Below the pieces are notes generated by a model, which searched no databases, was not told the origin of the DNA, and saw only the letters and a program-made list of their open reading frames with translations. Position numbers and translations under genes: made by a program. This document shows positions 27,686 to 36,311 of a DNA stretch of 45,185 bases, piece by piece. The DNA comes from Brevundimonas bullata (lineage in GTDB: Bacteria; Pseudomonadota; Alphaproteobacteria; Caulobacterales; Caulobacteraceae). Each line of letters starts with the position of its first letter. Position 1 is the stretch's first letter. The DNA lies in NCBI RefSeq assembly GCF_003350205.1, contig NZ_QLLC01000024.1, positions 1 to 45,185 of the forward strand, given 5' to 3'.

Positions 27686-29119
27686 TCAAGTCAGGATGAC
27701 CTTGCCGTTCTCGACCCGGTGCGGAACCCCGGTCCTGCGGAACAGGCTGGCGATTTCGGCGGCGGGATCGGCCGCGCCCTGATCCAGCATACGCTCGATG
27801 CTCTCCGCCAGAGACGGATCGCCCGAGACGCGGGTCAGCGCGTCCAGCCATTCAACACGGCTCAAGACCCCGTCTTCCCGGTTGGCCGCCAGCACCGGGC
27901 GCAGGAAGTCGAACCAGTCGCCTCCGTCGCGCCGCTTCTGCGCCCCTTCCGCCGCCATGGCGAAGACAGCCCCGCAGGCGTAGTAGGCTCGGTGCTCGCC
28001 CCGGTCGCCCGCCTCAGCCAAAGGTTTGCGACTCAGGTCGATGCAGTCGTTCACCTCGGTCTGCAGTTCCGCACGGTCGTCATATGCTGGGTCCAAGGCC
28101 TTCAGCGCCCTCACCGCCATCAGGTCGGCCCCGCCCTCGGTGATCCAGGCGTCGCGCGCGAATTCATAGCGAACCGCCTGCCCCAGCCAGAAGTGCGCGC
28201 TTTCGTGGCCGATGAACCAGCGCGAACGCTCCAGCACCTGCTGAGTGGGATTCAACACGCCGACGCCCTCGAAATTCATGACGATCAGGCCCGGCAGGAC
28301 GCTGCCGCCCATGCTGGACAGGCGCTCGGTCGGGCCATTCCAGCTGACCATGACGGTCGAGGTCTCGCTGCCGACGCCGGGCGCCCCAAGGCGGCGCAGG
28401 TAGTAGTCCCCGACATGGGGGGCGAAGCTGCGGATTTCCTCACCGATCCAGGGCGGCAGGTTGGGGTCTATGACCGTGGTCAGACCCTCGCCGGGCGTCA
28501 CCCGCGCCTGGCCCAGCAGGACGTAGGAGCGCTCCCCCGTCGTGGTCAGATTGGTCTGCCGCTTGCCGTTGAACAGCACCGGCCCGGCCGTGTCGCGCCA
28601 AGTGACGGTAGAGGCCCCGCCTTCCAGATCAATGCCGTTCAGTTCGGCGGGCATGGCCTCGGCCGCCTCGACCGATGACAGGGCGAAGACGTCGAACTGG
28701 CGGATCGGCAAGGCCACCGCACCATCTGAGAAGGTCAGCGTGCCGTATTCCGCCTCCAGATAGACCGCCTTGGGCTTGATCGAAAAGCGGACGTGTCGGG
28801 GCACAGGGCCGCCGTCCAGACTGCGGATCACGTCATAGTGGCCGCGCCGCTCCATGACGACGCCGCGCGTCTCGACCGTCCACTGGGTCGGACGCCACGG
28901 CTGACGCACGTCGGTCATCAGGGCCGAATCCATGAAGGCCCAGACCTGTGCGTTGCGATTGAAGACATAGTCCGCGGTCCAGCGGTCGCCGTCGCGCACG
29001 ACCTCGACCACCGGCGCGGCCCGCGCGTCCCAGGTGCCCGGCGGCAGGGGCGCGGCGGCGCAGGCGCCCAGCAAGGCCGTAGCCAGGACAGTCGAGGCGG
29101 CGAGGGCTTTCAGACGCAA
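27686..29119 (-). CDS. M1-like (gluzincin) metallopeptidase lipoprotein
   Basis: The protein has 477 aa. The N-terminus is a lipoprotein signal with lipobox LGAC (Cys20). The peptidase motif HESAH (His305, Glu306, His309) is followed after 18 residues by Glu328 in WITEGGADL, the HExxH-18-E arrangement of M1-type gluzincins. The family's exopeptidase motif GxMEN is not obvious: the matching region reads MGGSVLPGLIVMNFEG. It may be an endopeptidase or a divergent aminopeptidase of the outer or inner membrane face. It is a single-gene unit between two intergenic gaps. No close family name is claimed. Confidence 0.78.
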   Translation of the reverse strand: MRLKALAASTVLATALLGACAAAPLPPGTWDARAAPVVEVVRDGDRWTADYVFNRNAQVWAFMDSALMTDVRQPWRPTQWTVETRGVVMERRGHYDVIRSLDGGPVPRHVRFSIKPKAVYLEAEYGTLTFSDGAVALPIRQFDVFALSSVEAAEAMPAELNGIDLEGGASTVTWRDTAGPVLFNGKRQTNLTTTGERSYVLLGQARVTPGEGLTTVIDPNLPPWIGEEIRSFAPHVGDYYLRRLGAPGVGSETSTVMVSWNGPTERLSSMGGSVLPGLIVMNFEGVGVLNPTQQVLERSRWFIGHESAHFWLGQAVRYEFARDAWITEGGADLMAVRALKALDPAYDDRAELQTEVNDCIDLSRKPLAEAGDRGEHRAYYACGAVFAMAAEGAQKRRDGGDWFDFLRPVLAANREDGVLSRVEWLDALTRVSGDPSLAESIERMLDQGAADPAAEIASLFRRTGVPHRVENGKVILT

Positions 29120-29186
29120 GGCGGAAACTCCGAACGGTTCAGCTTGAGCATAGGCGACGCGGCGTCCGCGTCAGCTTACGGTTTGC

Positions 29187-30176
29187 TCACGATTGCGCCC
29201 GTGAAAGGGCGCGGCCCGCCGCCGCCAGTTCGCCGGCCATCACCGCCTTCAGCCGCTGCGGCGCCTCGATCGTCACCTGCTCGCCCCAGCTGAACAGGTG
29301 CCAGGCCAGTTCACGCATGCCCGAGGCGCGGAACCTCACCACCACCGATCCGTCCGGCTGATCCTCCAGCGTCTGCGTCGGGTGCCAGCGCCAGCCGCGC
29401 GCCTCGGTCGCGCCCTGGGGCGTGACGCGCAGGACCACGTCTTCAATCTCGTCCTGATAGATGCCGAAGGACTGGCTGGCGAAGGCGGCCAGGTCAAAAT
29501 CAGCCGGCGGCGTCGCCACCCCGTCGCCGGCTTCGACCGAGGTCATGCGATCAAGGCGAAAGGTCTGAATGCGTCCGCTCTCGCGATCCGCCGCCACCAG
29601 ATAGTTGGCCCGGCCGAACATGACGCCGCACGGCGCGACGCTGCGGCTGCGGGCCTCGGCCCCCGGTCGCGAATAGATGAAGCTCAGGGGCCGGCCCGCC
29701 AGCACCGCCCCGCGAATCTCGGCCAGTACGGATTCGTCCGCCGAGGGACGCGGCCCGGCCTGGACGGCGATGGTCTCGGCCCGCACGAGGGCCTCCAGAT
29801 CGGGGGCCAGCCGGTTCAAGGTGGTCGAGCGCATCGCCGCCTTCACCTTGCGCTCCAGACCCTCCAGCGCCGCCGCCCGCCCCGCCTCGCCCGCGCCGCG
29901 CAGACCCGCCGCCGCCTTGGTCAGCTCCAGCATCTCGGTCGCGGTCGGCGCCTGCTCGAACGCCGACAGGCCGCCGCGAATGCGCCAGCGCTTGGTCGGC
30001 GGGTCCGACACCTCCTCGACCTGCGGGAACAGCATCAGTACCGCGTCACGCATACGCTCCGCCGTGCGCCGACCGACACGCAGCTGCCCCGCCATCTCGT
30101 TCAGCGTCAGCCCCTCGGCGCTGGCCGCCATGCCGCGCGCCAGATCGATGACCATCGCCGCCTTGTCGTGCCGCAA
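29187..30176 (-). CDS. WYL-domain transcriptional regulator
   Basis: The protein has 329 aa from the TTG at 30176, which follows the ribosome-binding site TGGAGAAG; the first ATG of the ORF (30242) would add 22 residues with no homology expected. The N-terminus (LRHDKAAMVIDLARGM...LTLNEMAGQLRVGRRTAERMRDAVL) is a winged HTH, then a WYL domain of about 145-240 (VLAGRPLSFIYSRPG, VAPCGVMFGRANYLVAADRESG, FRLDRM) and a C-terminal WCX-like part. WYL proteins sense nucleic acids or second messengers in some defence and DNA-damage settings. A divergent 82-aa gene starts 93 bp away and may be a target. Confidence 0.87.
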   Translation of the reverse strand: MRHDKAAMVIDLARGMAASAEGLTLNEMAGQLRVGRRTAERMRDAVLMLFPQVEEVSDPPTKRWRIRGGLSAFEQAPTATEMLELTKAAAGLRGAGEAGRAAALEGLERKVKAAMRSTTLNRLAPDLEALVRAETIAVQAGPRPSADESVLAEIRGAVLAGRPLSFIYSRPGAEARSRSVAPCGVMFGRANYLVAADRESGRIQTFRLDRMTSVEAGDGVATPPADFDLAAFASQSFGIYQDEIEDVVLRVTPQGATEARGWRWHPTQTLEDQPDGSVVVRFRASGMRELAWHLFSWGEQVTIEAPQRLKAVMAGELAAAGRALSRAQS

Positions 30177-30269
30177 GAAACTTCTCCACAAGCCTACGTC
30201 CGAAACTGGCGTAATGCTGTCGCATCCTCTCAACATCAGCAAGAGGCAATCGCTTCAGGAGATCACCAC

Positions 30270-30518
30270 ATGGCCTTCGCTCGCACCCCGACGGTTCAAA
30301 AGCCCGCCCGCAAGACCTTCGCCGACCGCTACATGATCGTGCCGTGCGAAGCCGAAGGCGCCTCGGACCTCGCAGTGATCTGGGACCGTCAGGAAGAACA
30401 GGTCGTGGACGTCATCTCGGCCTCGGCCAGCAGCCGCTACTCGGACGAGGACGCCCTGTGGGACGAGTTCCACGCTGCGCCTATCGCCGCCCATTCCGAT
30501 TGGCGCCTGGCGGCCTGA
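30270..30518 (+). CDS. Small uncharacterised protein
   Basis: The protein has 82 aa from the ATG at 30270, which follows a good site (CAGGAGA). It begins MAFARTPTVQKPARKTFADRY and ends HSDWRLAA. It is acidic in the second half and has no signal peptide or membrane segment. I do not recognise a family. It is transcribed divergently from the WYL regulator, with 93 bp between the starts, and could be under its control. Confidence 0.7.
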   Translation: MAFARTPTVQKPARKTFADRYMIVPCEAEGASDLAVIWDRQEEQVVDVISASASSRYSDEDALWDEFHAAPIAAHSDWRLAA

Positions 30519-30589
30519 GGGAACTCGCGGAGCCTAACAGCGTTCGGCCAGACGCGGGCTTTAAGGTCACGCCAGACGGGGAGTTGTTG

Positions 30590-31168
30590 ATGACGTCGTC
30601 CCACACCGCCGCGCCTTCGCTCGAAGGGATCGTGAAATCGGCCCTTCATCGGTCATGGTGGCTGTTGCTGCTGCGCGGGATCATCGCCATCGCCTTCGGC
30701 GTCGCGACCTTCGTCTGGCCGCAGATCAGCCTGCTGAGCCTGATCCTTGTCTACGGAATCTACGCCATGGCGGACGGAATTCTGGCTCTGGTCGCCGCGA
30801 TCCGAGGCGGCGGGATCGCGCCGCGCTGGTGGCTGGCCCTGTCGGGCGTGGTCAGCCTCCTGGCCGGCGGCCTGGCCTTCGCCTGGCCTGGTCTGACCGC
30901 CCTGGTGCTGATCTATCTGATCGGTTTCTGGTCGATCATGCGCGGCATTATCGAGATCATCGGCGCCATTCGCCTGCGCAAGGAAATCGAGAACGAATGG
31001 ACGCTGATCGCGGCGGGCGCCCTGTCGGTGATCTTCGGCCTGATCCTGGTCTTTGCGCCAGGCAGCGGGGCCCTGGGCCTACTGTGGCTGATCGCGGCAT
31101 GGGCCATCCTGTTCGGCGGCCTGCTGATCTTCCTCGCCTTCAGGGTCAGGAAGCTGGCGGCGGCCTGA
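30590..31168 (+). CDS. HdeD-family (DUF308) membrane protein
   Basis: The protein has 192 aa from the ATG at 30590 (MTSSHTAAPSLEGIVKS), preceded by GGGGAG at the right distance. It has six membrane segments in three similar pairs, with the repeated shape W(L/I)xxxRGxxxIxFGxxxF seen in LLLLRGIIAIAFGVATFVWP, ALSGVVSLLAGGLAFAWPGL and IAAGALSVIFGLILVFAPG. This is the DUF308 pattern of the acid-resistance protein HdeD. The function in Caulobacterales is unknown. It starts 71 bp after the 82-aa gene on the same strand. Confidence 0.88.
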   Translation: MTSSHTAAPSLEGIVKSALHRSWWLLLLRGIIAIAFGVATFVWPQISLLSLILVYGIYAMADGILALVAAIRGGGIAPRWWLALSGVVSLLAGGLAFAWPGLTALVLIYLIGFWSIMRGIIEIIGAIRLRKEIENEWTLIAAGALSVIFGLILVFAPGSGALGLLWLIAAWAILFGGLLIFLAFRVRKLAAA

Positions 31169-31198
31169 CGTTCGATCTGGCCGGGGAAACCCCGCCCA

Positions 31199-31615
31199 TC
31201 AGGGATAGCGCCGCTTCGTCTCGGCCACCGACCATTGGCACAGCGCGCGCAAGGCCCCCAGGTCGATCCGGTCCAGACGCGTGATGTAAAGGCAGGACAC
31301 GCTAGTCGTGTGCGGCCCCAGCCGCTCCAGCAGGTCCGCCTGAGCCTGAAAGCCGGGCATGATGTAGAGGGTCAGCGCCGCCTTGCGCGGCGAGAAGCCG
31401 ATGACGGGCCAATCAGCAGGCTTTTTAGTCGTGTTGACGTAGGTGTAGCGGCCAAAGCCGACGATGGACGGCCCCCACAGAACCGGCGCCTCGCCCGTGA
31501 TCTCGCGCATCAGGGCGCAAACGGCCAAGGCGTCCTCGCGCCGTTGCGCTGGTTCGACGGCGGCCAGAAAGTCCTCGACCGAGGCCTCGGTCGGCTGGGT
31601 CTTGAGGTCAGACAC
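31199..31615 (-). CDS. DUF1801 (YdhG-like) protein
   Basis: The protein has 138 aa from the GTG at 31615, which overlaps the upstream gene's stop (GTGTCTGA). An ATG at 31633 would give six more residues. It starts SDLKTQPTEASVEDFLAAVEPAQRREDALAVCALM and has the DUF1801 blocks GEAPVLWGPSIVGFGRYTY and WPVIGFSPRKAALTLYIMPGF. The fold is related to the frataxin/YdhG family; the biochemical role is unknown. The overlap with the DUF985 gene suggests translational coupling. Confidence 0.85.
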   Translation of the reverse strand: MSDLKTQPTEASVEDFLAAVEPAQRREDALAVCALMREITGEAPVLWGPSIVGFGRYTYVNTTKKPADWPVIGFSPRKAALTLYIMPGFQAQADLLERLGPHTTSVSCLYITRLDRIDLGALRALCQWSVAETKRRYP

Positions 31616-32018
31616 TCGGCGTCTCCACAGCATCCGCCGCCAGCCCCGGCGCCGTCGAACAACTGGCCAGGGTCCAGTCGCCCAGACTGCGCAACCTGCG
31701 CCACGCGCCCTGCGGCGCCGCCGCCTGCGGACAGTCAGGGCTCAGAACCCGCGGACGCAGCCCCTGATCGGTCACGATCTCCAGCGACAGCGGCGCGCCC
31801 ATATAGAAGGCCCAGATCTCGGTCGTGTCGACGAACCGCCACTCGCCCTCCTCGCCCGCCGTCACCAGACGATAGTCGGTGGACGCTTCAGATCCGCAGC
31901 CCGCCATGCCGGAATCGCGCGCCATGGTGCGGAAATGCCCGCCCTCGGTATGCGGCGCCAGCGACAGGTTGGCGATGATCTCGTCCGCGCTGAACACGAT
32001 CTCCCCCTCCTCCGTCAT
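31608..32018 (-). CDS. DUF985 cupin-fold protein
   Basis: The protein has 136 aa from the ATG at 32018; the longer ORF start (32177) adds 53 Arg/Pro/Ser-rich residues. The opening SADEIIANLSLAPHTEGGHFRTMARDS is the DUF985 signature (more often PHPEGG). Later blocks are STDYRLVTAGEEGEWRFVDTTEIWAFYMGAPL and SLGDWTLASCSTAPGLAAD. These single-domain cupins are uncharacterised and may bind small sugars or a metal. It is the upstream gene of a pair with DUF1801. Confidence 0.87.
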   Translation of the reverse strand: MTEEGEIVFSADEIIANLSLAPHTEGGHFRTMARDSGMAGCGSEASTDYRLVTAGEEGEWRFVDTTEIWAFYMGAPLSLEIVTDQGLRPRVLSPDCPQAAAPQGAWRRLRSLGDWTLASCSTAPGLAADAVETPSV

Positions 32019-32070
32019 GGCCGCCCCGCTAGGTGTTTCAGGGCCTTGATGGCGCTGTTCGCGATTGGAC

Positions 32071-32508
32071 TCAACGACCGGGCACGAAGGACGGCGCGGA
32101 CCGCCACTCACCGTCCTCGAAGATGAAATCTCCCCCGCCCCTCCAGGGCGCTGCGGCGGGCCAGCCCGTCCAGCCATAGCCGACGACAGAATAGCGCACG
32201 CCGGGCTTCAGCGCCTGCGCCGGGACGTCAGCGACAAACCCGTCAGGCGCCTGCCCATAGACGACCTGCTTCAGCCTGCGGCAGTCGCGGCCATTCGCGC
32301 TTACGGTCCAGACAGGCCGCATCATGGCGTTGGTCGTCTCATGCACGGTCAGGCCGCCGAGGCAGGCCTTTTCGCGCTTCCCTGGGTCGACGCCGAAGGT
32401 CGCCGTCGGATGCTCAAGAGAACCGCTGATGGTCACAGGGATCATGGCCGAGCAGGCGGCCAAGCCGGCCATCGCCATCGCCATCGCCAGGGCTGCCCCA
32501 GGCCGCAC
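32071..32508 (-). CDS. Uncharacterised lipoprotein
   Basis: The protein has 145 aa. The signal peptide MRPGAALAMAMAMAGLAAC ends with the lipobox LAAC. The remainder (SAMIPVTISGSLEHPTATFG onward) looks beta-rich with three further cysteines, as in a small envelope protein. I do not recognise a family. It starts 6 bp after another lipoprotein gene on the same strand, so both are probably made from one mRNA. Confidence 0.75.
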   Translation of the reverse strand: MRPGAALAMAMAMAGLAACSAMIPVTISGSLEHPTATFGVDPGKREKACLGGLTVHETTNAMMRPVWTVSANGRDCRRLKQVVYGQAPDGFVADVPAQALKPGVRYSVVGYGWTGWPAAAPWRGGGDFIFEDGEWRSAPSFVPGR

Positions 32509-32514
32509 GCCGCG

Positions 32515-33249
32515 TCAGCACCGGCCGTAGGGGACGTAGCCGACCTCGATCTCGTCGATGCGGACCTTCTCCAGTTCGCGCACAGCCATCTGGTCGAACT
32601 CGCTGCTGCAGTTGAACCCGGTGTCGATCATATAGTCCTCTCCCCTCGCCGCCTTGATGGCGTCGCGGATGCGGAAGGAGGCGTCGATGGTGGCGTCGCT
32701 GACCATCACGGCCGAGGCGCGGATGCCCGGCGAAACGCGCGGTCCGGCGCTTTCCAGATACACCCACGGATCGGCCGCATTCCCGCACATGGTCAGGCAG
32801 TCGGCCTTGAAGTCGGCATTGCCGCGCGCGGCGGCGAACTCGCCCATGGTCAGAGTGATCTTTTGCGGCAGATCATAGGTCTTCAGCGTCGCCAGGGCCT
32901 GCGTCGAACAAGCATGGGTCATCGGCACGGCGTAGCCGACGACTTCCCCGCTCTCAGCGCTGACCCGCACAGTGCAGCCGCCGATCTCATAGGTTCGTTC
33001 CCTGCCCTGAACCGTGCGGGCTGGTCCCAGCTTGGACTCCAGGTAAGCAATCTGGACGCCCATCATCTGATCGATCAACGGGGCGCCGCCCGCTGCGGAG
33101 GCCGGCGTGGCCACAGGCGCGCTCGCCTCCGCAGCGGGGCCTGGCGCCACGTCGGCTCTACCTGCCGCGTTGTCGCCCTGCCCGCAAGCGGCCAGTCCCG
33201 CGATGACGCAGAGGGCGGCGGCGGCCTTCAATCCTTGAAATGCGGTCAT
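32515..33249 (-). CDS. Uncharacterised lipoprotein with a conserved cysteine-rich C-terminus
   Basis: The protein has 244 aa. The signal peptide ends in the lipobox LAAC (Cys22) in VIAGLAACGQGD. After an Ala/Pro/Glu linker to about residue 56, the globular part starts with PLIDQMMGVQIAYLESKLGPARTV and contains seven more cysteines, which would suit disulfides in the periplasm. I do not recognise a family. It is the first gene of the pair with the 145-aa lipoprotein. Confidence 0.75.
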   Translation of the reverse strand: MTAFQGLKAAAALCVIAGLAACGQGDNAAGRADVAPGPAAEASAPVATPASAAGGAPLIDQMMGVQIAYLESKLGPARTVQGRERTYEIGGCTVRVSAESGEVVGYAVPMTHACSTQALATLKTYDLPQKITLTMGEFAAARGNADFKADCLTMCGNAADPWVYLESAGPRVSPGIRASAVMVSDATIDASFRIRDAIKAARGEDYMIDTGFNCSSEFDQMAVRELEKVRIDEIEVGYVPYGRC

Positions 33250-33317
33250 GATTTCTCCACGGCCCAGTTTAGCGTCGCAAGCCCATGTGCCGGCAGGCGA
33301 TCAGTCGCTCGCGACGG

Positions 33318-34739
<1,422 letters not shown>

Positions 34740-34781
34740 CAGATCCCCTCCCCCAGGGTCATGTCAGTCGGTCATTTCAAG

Positions 34782-35159
34782 TCAGAAGACGTTGACGACG
34801 GCCGGCGTCGCCGCGTCGCGGGTGCCGGCCGAGGTGGCCGTGCCGTTCTTGACAACGGCGACGCCGACGCCGCCCTCGCCGCCCGTCTTGGTCACGCGGC
34901 AGCTGCCGTTGTCGCCCGGCAGGCGACCGGCCATGCGGCCCGTGCCGGTGTGGTTGATGCGGTTCATGTGGATGCCGCGCACGGTCACGGGCGCGAACTG
35001 GCACTGGAGCGCCCAGGTCGCGCCTTGCGGCGCGGCGACGGACCAGTGCAGGCCGCCGTAAGGGTTCTGGCCGACCTCTTCGGTCTTCTGGGCCGAGGCG
35101 GCGCCCGATGCGGCGACGGCGGCGGTCAGGACGGCGGCGAAAATCAGGGTGGTTTTCAT
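34782..35159 (-). CDS. Small exported protein inside the pnt cluster
   Basis: The protein has 125 aa from the ATG at 35159; the ORF extends further upstream but the signal peptide MKTTLIFAAVLTAAVAASGAASAQ fixes the start. The mature part (about 100 residues) has two cysteines (QCQF, SCRV) and ends TPAVVNVF. I do not recognise a family. It lies 11 bp after the 94-aa membrane gene and 42 bp before pntB. It has no known place in transhydrogenase. Confidence 0.75.
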   Translation of the reverse strand: MKTTLIFAAVLTAAVAASGAASAQKTEEVGQNPYGGLHWSVAAPQGATWALQCQFAPVTVRGIHMNRINHTGTGRMAGRLPGDNGSCRVTKTGGEGGVGVAVVKNGTATSAGTRDAATPAVVNVF

Positions 35160-35170
35160 CACGATTACTC

Positions 35171-35455
35171 TTAGCGTTTGGTCAGACCTTGGGTGCGGGA
35201 CAGTCGCCACAGCGCGGCGGCGATGAACAGCGGCCCCAAGAATATCATGGCCCAGTCGAAGACGGTCATCTCGCGGTTCTGGATGACGATCCGCGTCAGC
35301 ACGGCGGCGAAGACCAGCACCACGCCGCAGTCCTGAAACCGCAGCTTGCCGATGGGGTCCTTGACCCGCACCCAGCTCCAGATCCACAGGGCCACGCCCA
35401 GGCCGGTGACGGCCCAGGAGACATAGAAGGCGAACAGAACCGGCGAAAAGATCAC
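35171..35455 (-). CDS. Small membrane protein between pntAB and pntB
   Basis: The protein has 94 aa with three hydrophobic segments (about 5-28, 44-59 and 66-84). It starts with GTG that overlaps the pntAB stop (GTGA), so translation is coupled to pntAB. It is not part of the canonical transhydrogenase and I do not recognise a family. Coupling to pntAB hints at a role in the same membrane complex or at a recent insertion. Confidence 0.72.
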   Translation of the reverse strand: MIFSPVLFAFYVSWAVTGLGVALWIWSWVRVKDPIGKLRFQDCGVVLVFAAVLTRIVIQNREMTVFDWAMIFLGPLFIAAALWRLSRTQGLTKR

Positions 35456-35778
35456 GAGGCCTTGGGCCTTTCTTTCTTCTTGTACATGGCCAGCATCCGT
35501 CGCGTGACCATGAAGCCGCCGAAGATGTTGACGCTGGCGAGCGTCACCGCCGCCACGCCCGCACCCTTGGCGATCCAGGCGTTCGGGCCAGCGGCCTCGG
35601 GGCTAAGCGCGGCTGCGGCGATCAGGCCGCCAACGATGATGACGCTGGAAATGGCGTTGGTCACAGCCATCAGCGGCGTGTGCAGCGCAGGCGTCACGCT
35701 CCACACCACATAATAGCCGACGAAGATCGCCAGCACGAAGATGGCCAGGCGGAAGACGGTGGGATCGACGTGTTCCAT
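35452..35778 (-). CDS. pntAB: NAD(P) transhydrogenase alpha subunit, membrane part
   Basis: The protein has 108 aa. Three to four membrane segments are visible, including VGYYVVWSVTPALHTPLMAVTNAISSVIIVGGLIAAA, a diagnostic PntA domain II segment, and VTLASVNIFGGFMVTRRMLAMYKKKE at the end. It is the small second alpha subunit of the split alphaproteobacterial enzyme. It follows a DUF559 gene with two bases between stop and start. In most relatives it would directly follow pntAA. Confidence 0.96.
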   Translation of the reverse strand: MEHVDPTVFRLAIFVLAIFVGYYVVWSVTPALHTPLMAVTNAISSVIIVGGLIAAAALSPEAAGPNAWIAKGAGVAAVTLASVNIFGGFMVTRRMLAMYKKKERPKAS

Positions 35779-35780
35779 GT

Positions 35781-36311
35781 TTAGATCACCTTTCCTATGC
35801 GGTTCGAGGCGAGATTTTGAATACGGGTCACGACCCCGTCCATGTCGGCCTCGACCTCACGGGTCGATACCCTCAGCGTAACGTAGCCTTGGCCTTCAAA
35901 CCACGCATCGCGCTTCAGATCGCGTAGCGCCACGTCCGTCAGATTGTGCACGTCGCCATCGACCTCGACCACCAGTGAGGCACGATGGCATATGAAGTCG
36001 GCCACATACGGACCAACCGGACCTTGACGCCGAAAGCGCACGGGCAGTTCGCGCAGGCGCTCCCACAACTTCGCTTCCGTCCAGGTCGGCTCGGCGCGCA
36101 AACGACGCGCGCGCTTAACCGTCCGTGTCGGCGTCCTATTCCGCTCAAAGCCCTCCCCCTCGATGGGGGAGGGTTGGGTGGGGGTGAAGGCAGACGGTTT
36201 CAAGATGGGTGAAGGCGACGCCTCACCAGTCTCGCCGGCGACGTGCGCGTTCACACCCCCATCCCCAACCCTTCCCCCATCGAGGGGGAAGGGAGCATAT
36301 TCGCTGATCAT
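35781..36311 (-). CDS. DUF559 (endonuclease-fold) protein inserted between pntAA and pntAB
   Basis: The protein has 176 aa when read from the ATG at 36311, which overlaps the pntAA stop (ATGA). Residues of about 66-165 are a DUF559 domain: ARRLRAEPTWTEAKLWERLR, FRRQGPVGPYVADFICHRASLVVEVDGDVH, LRDLKRDAWFEGQGYVTLRV. This fold is related to restriction and Vsr endonucleases. The D-x(n)-E-V-D motif (VADFICHRASLVVEVDGD) is intact. Residues 1-54 are encoded by an inverted repeat, and the only in-frame ATG is the coupled one, so part of the repeat has become coding. A later non-ATG start (for example TTG in PILKPS) is possible. Confidence 0.75.
   Translation of the reverse strand: MISEYAPFPLDGGRVGDGGVNAHVAGETGEASPSPILKPSAFTPTQPSPIEGEGFERNRTPTRTVKRARRLRAEPTWTEAKLWERLRELPVRFRRQGPVGPYVADFICHRASLVVEVDGDVHNLTDVALRDLKRDAWFEGQGYVTLRVSTREVEADMDGVVTRIQNLASNRIGKVI
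36151..36293. repeat. Large inverted repeat at the start of the DUF559 gene
   Basis: Left arm 36151-36188 and right arm 36251-36293 are near-exact inverted copies, each with a small hairpin (CCCTCCCCCTCGATGGGGGA on the left). The 62 bp between them are unrelated. Together they can fold into a long hairpin. The pattern is that of dispersed intergenic repeats in alphaproteobacteria, but here it lies inside an open reading frame. Confidence 0.8.
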
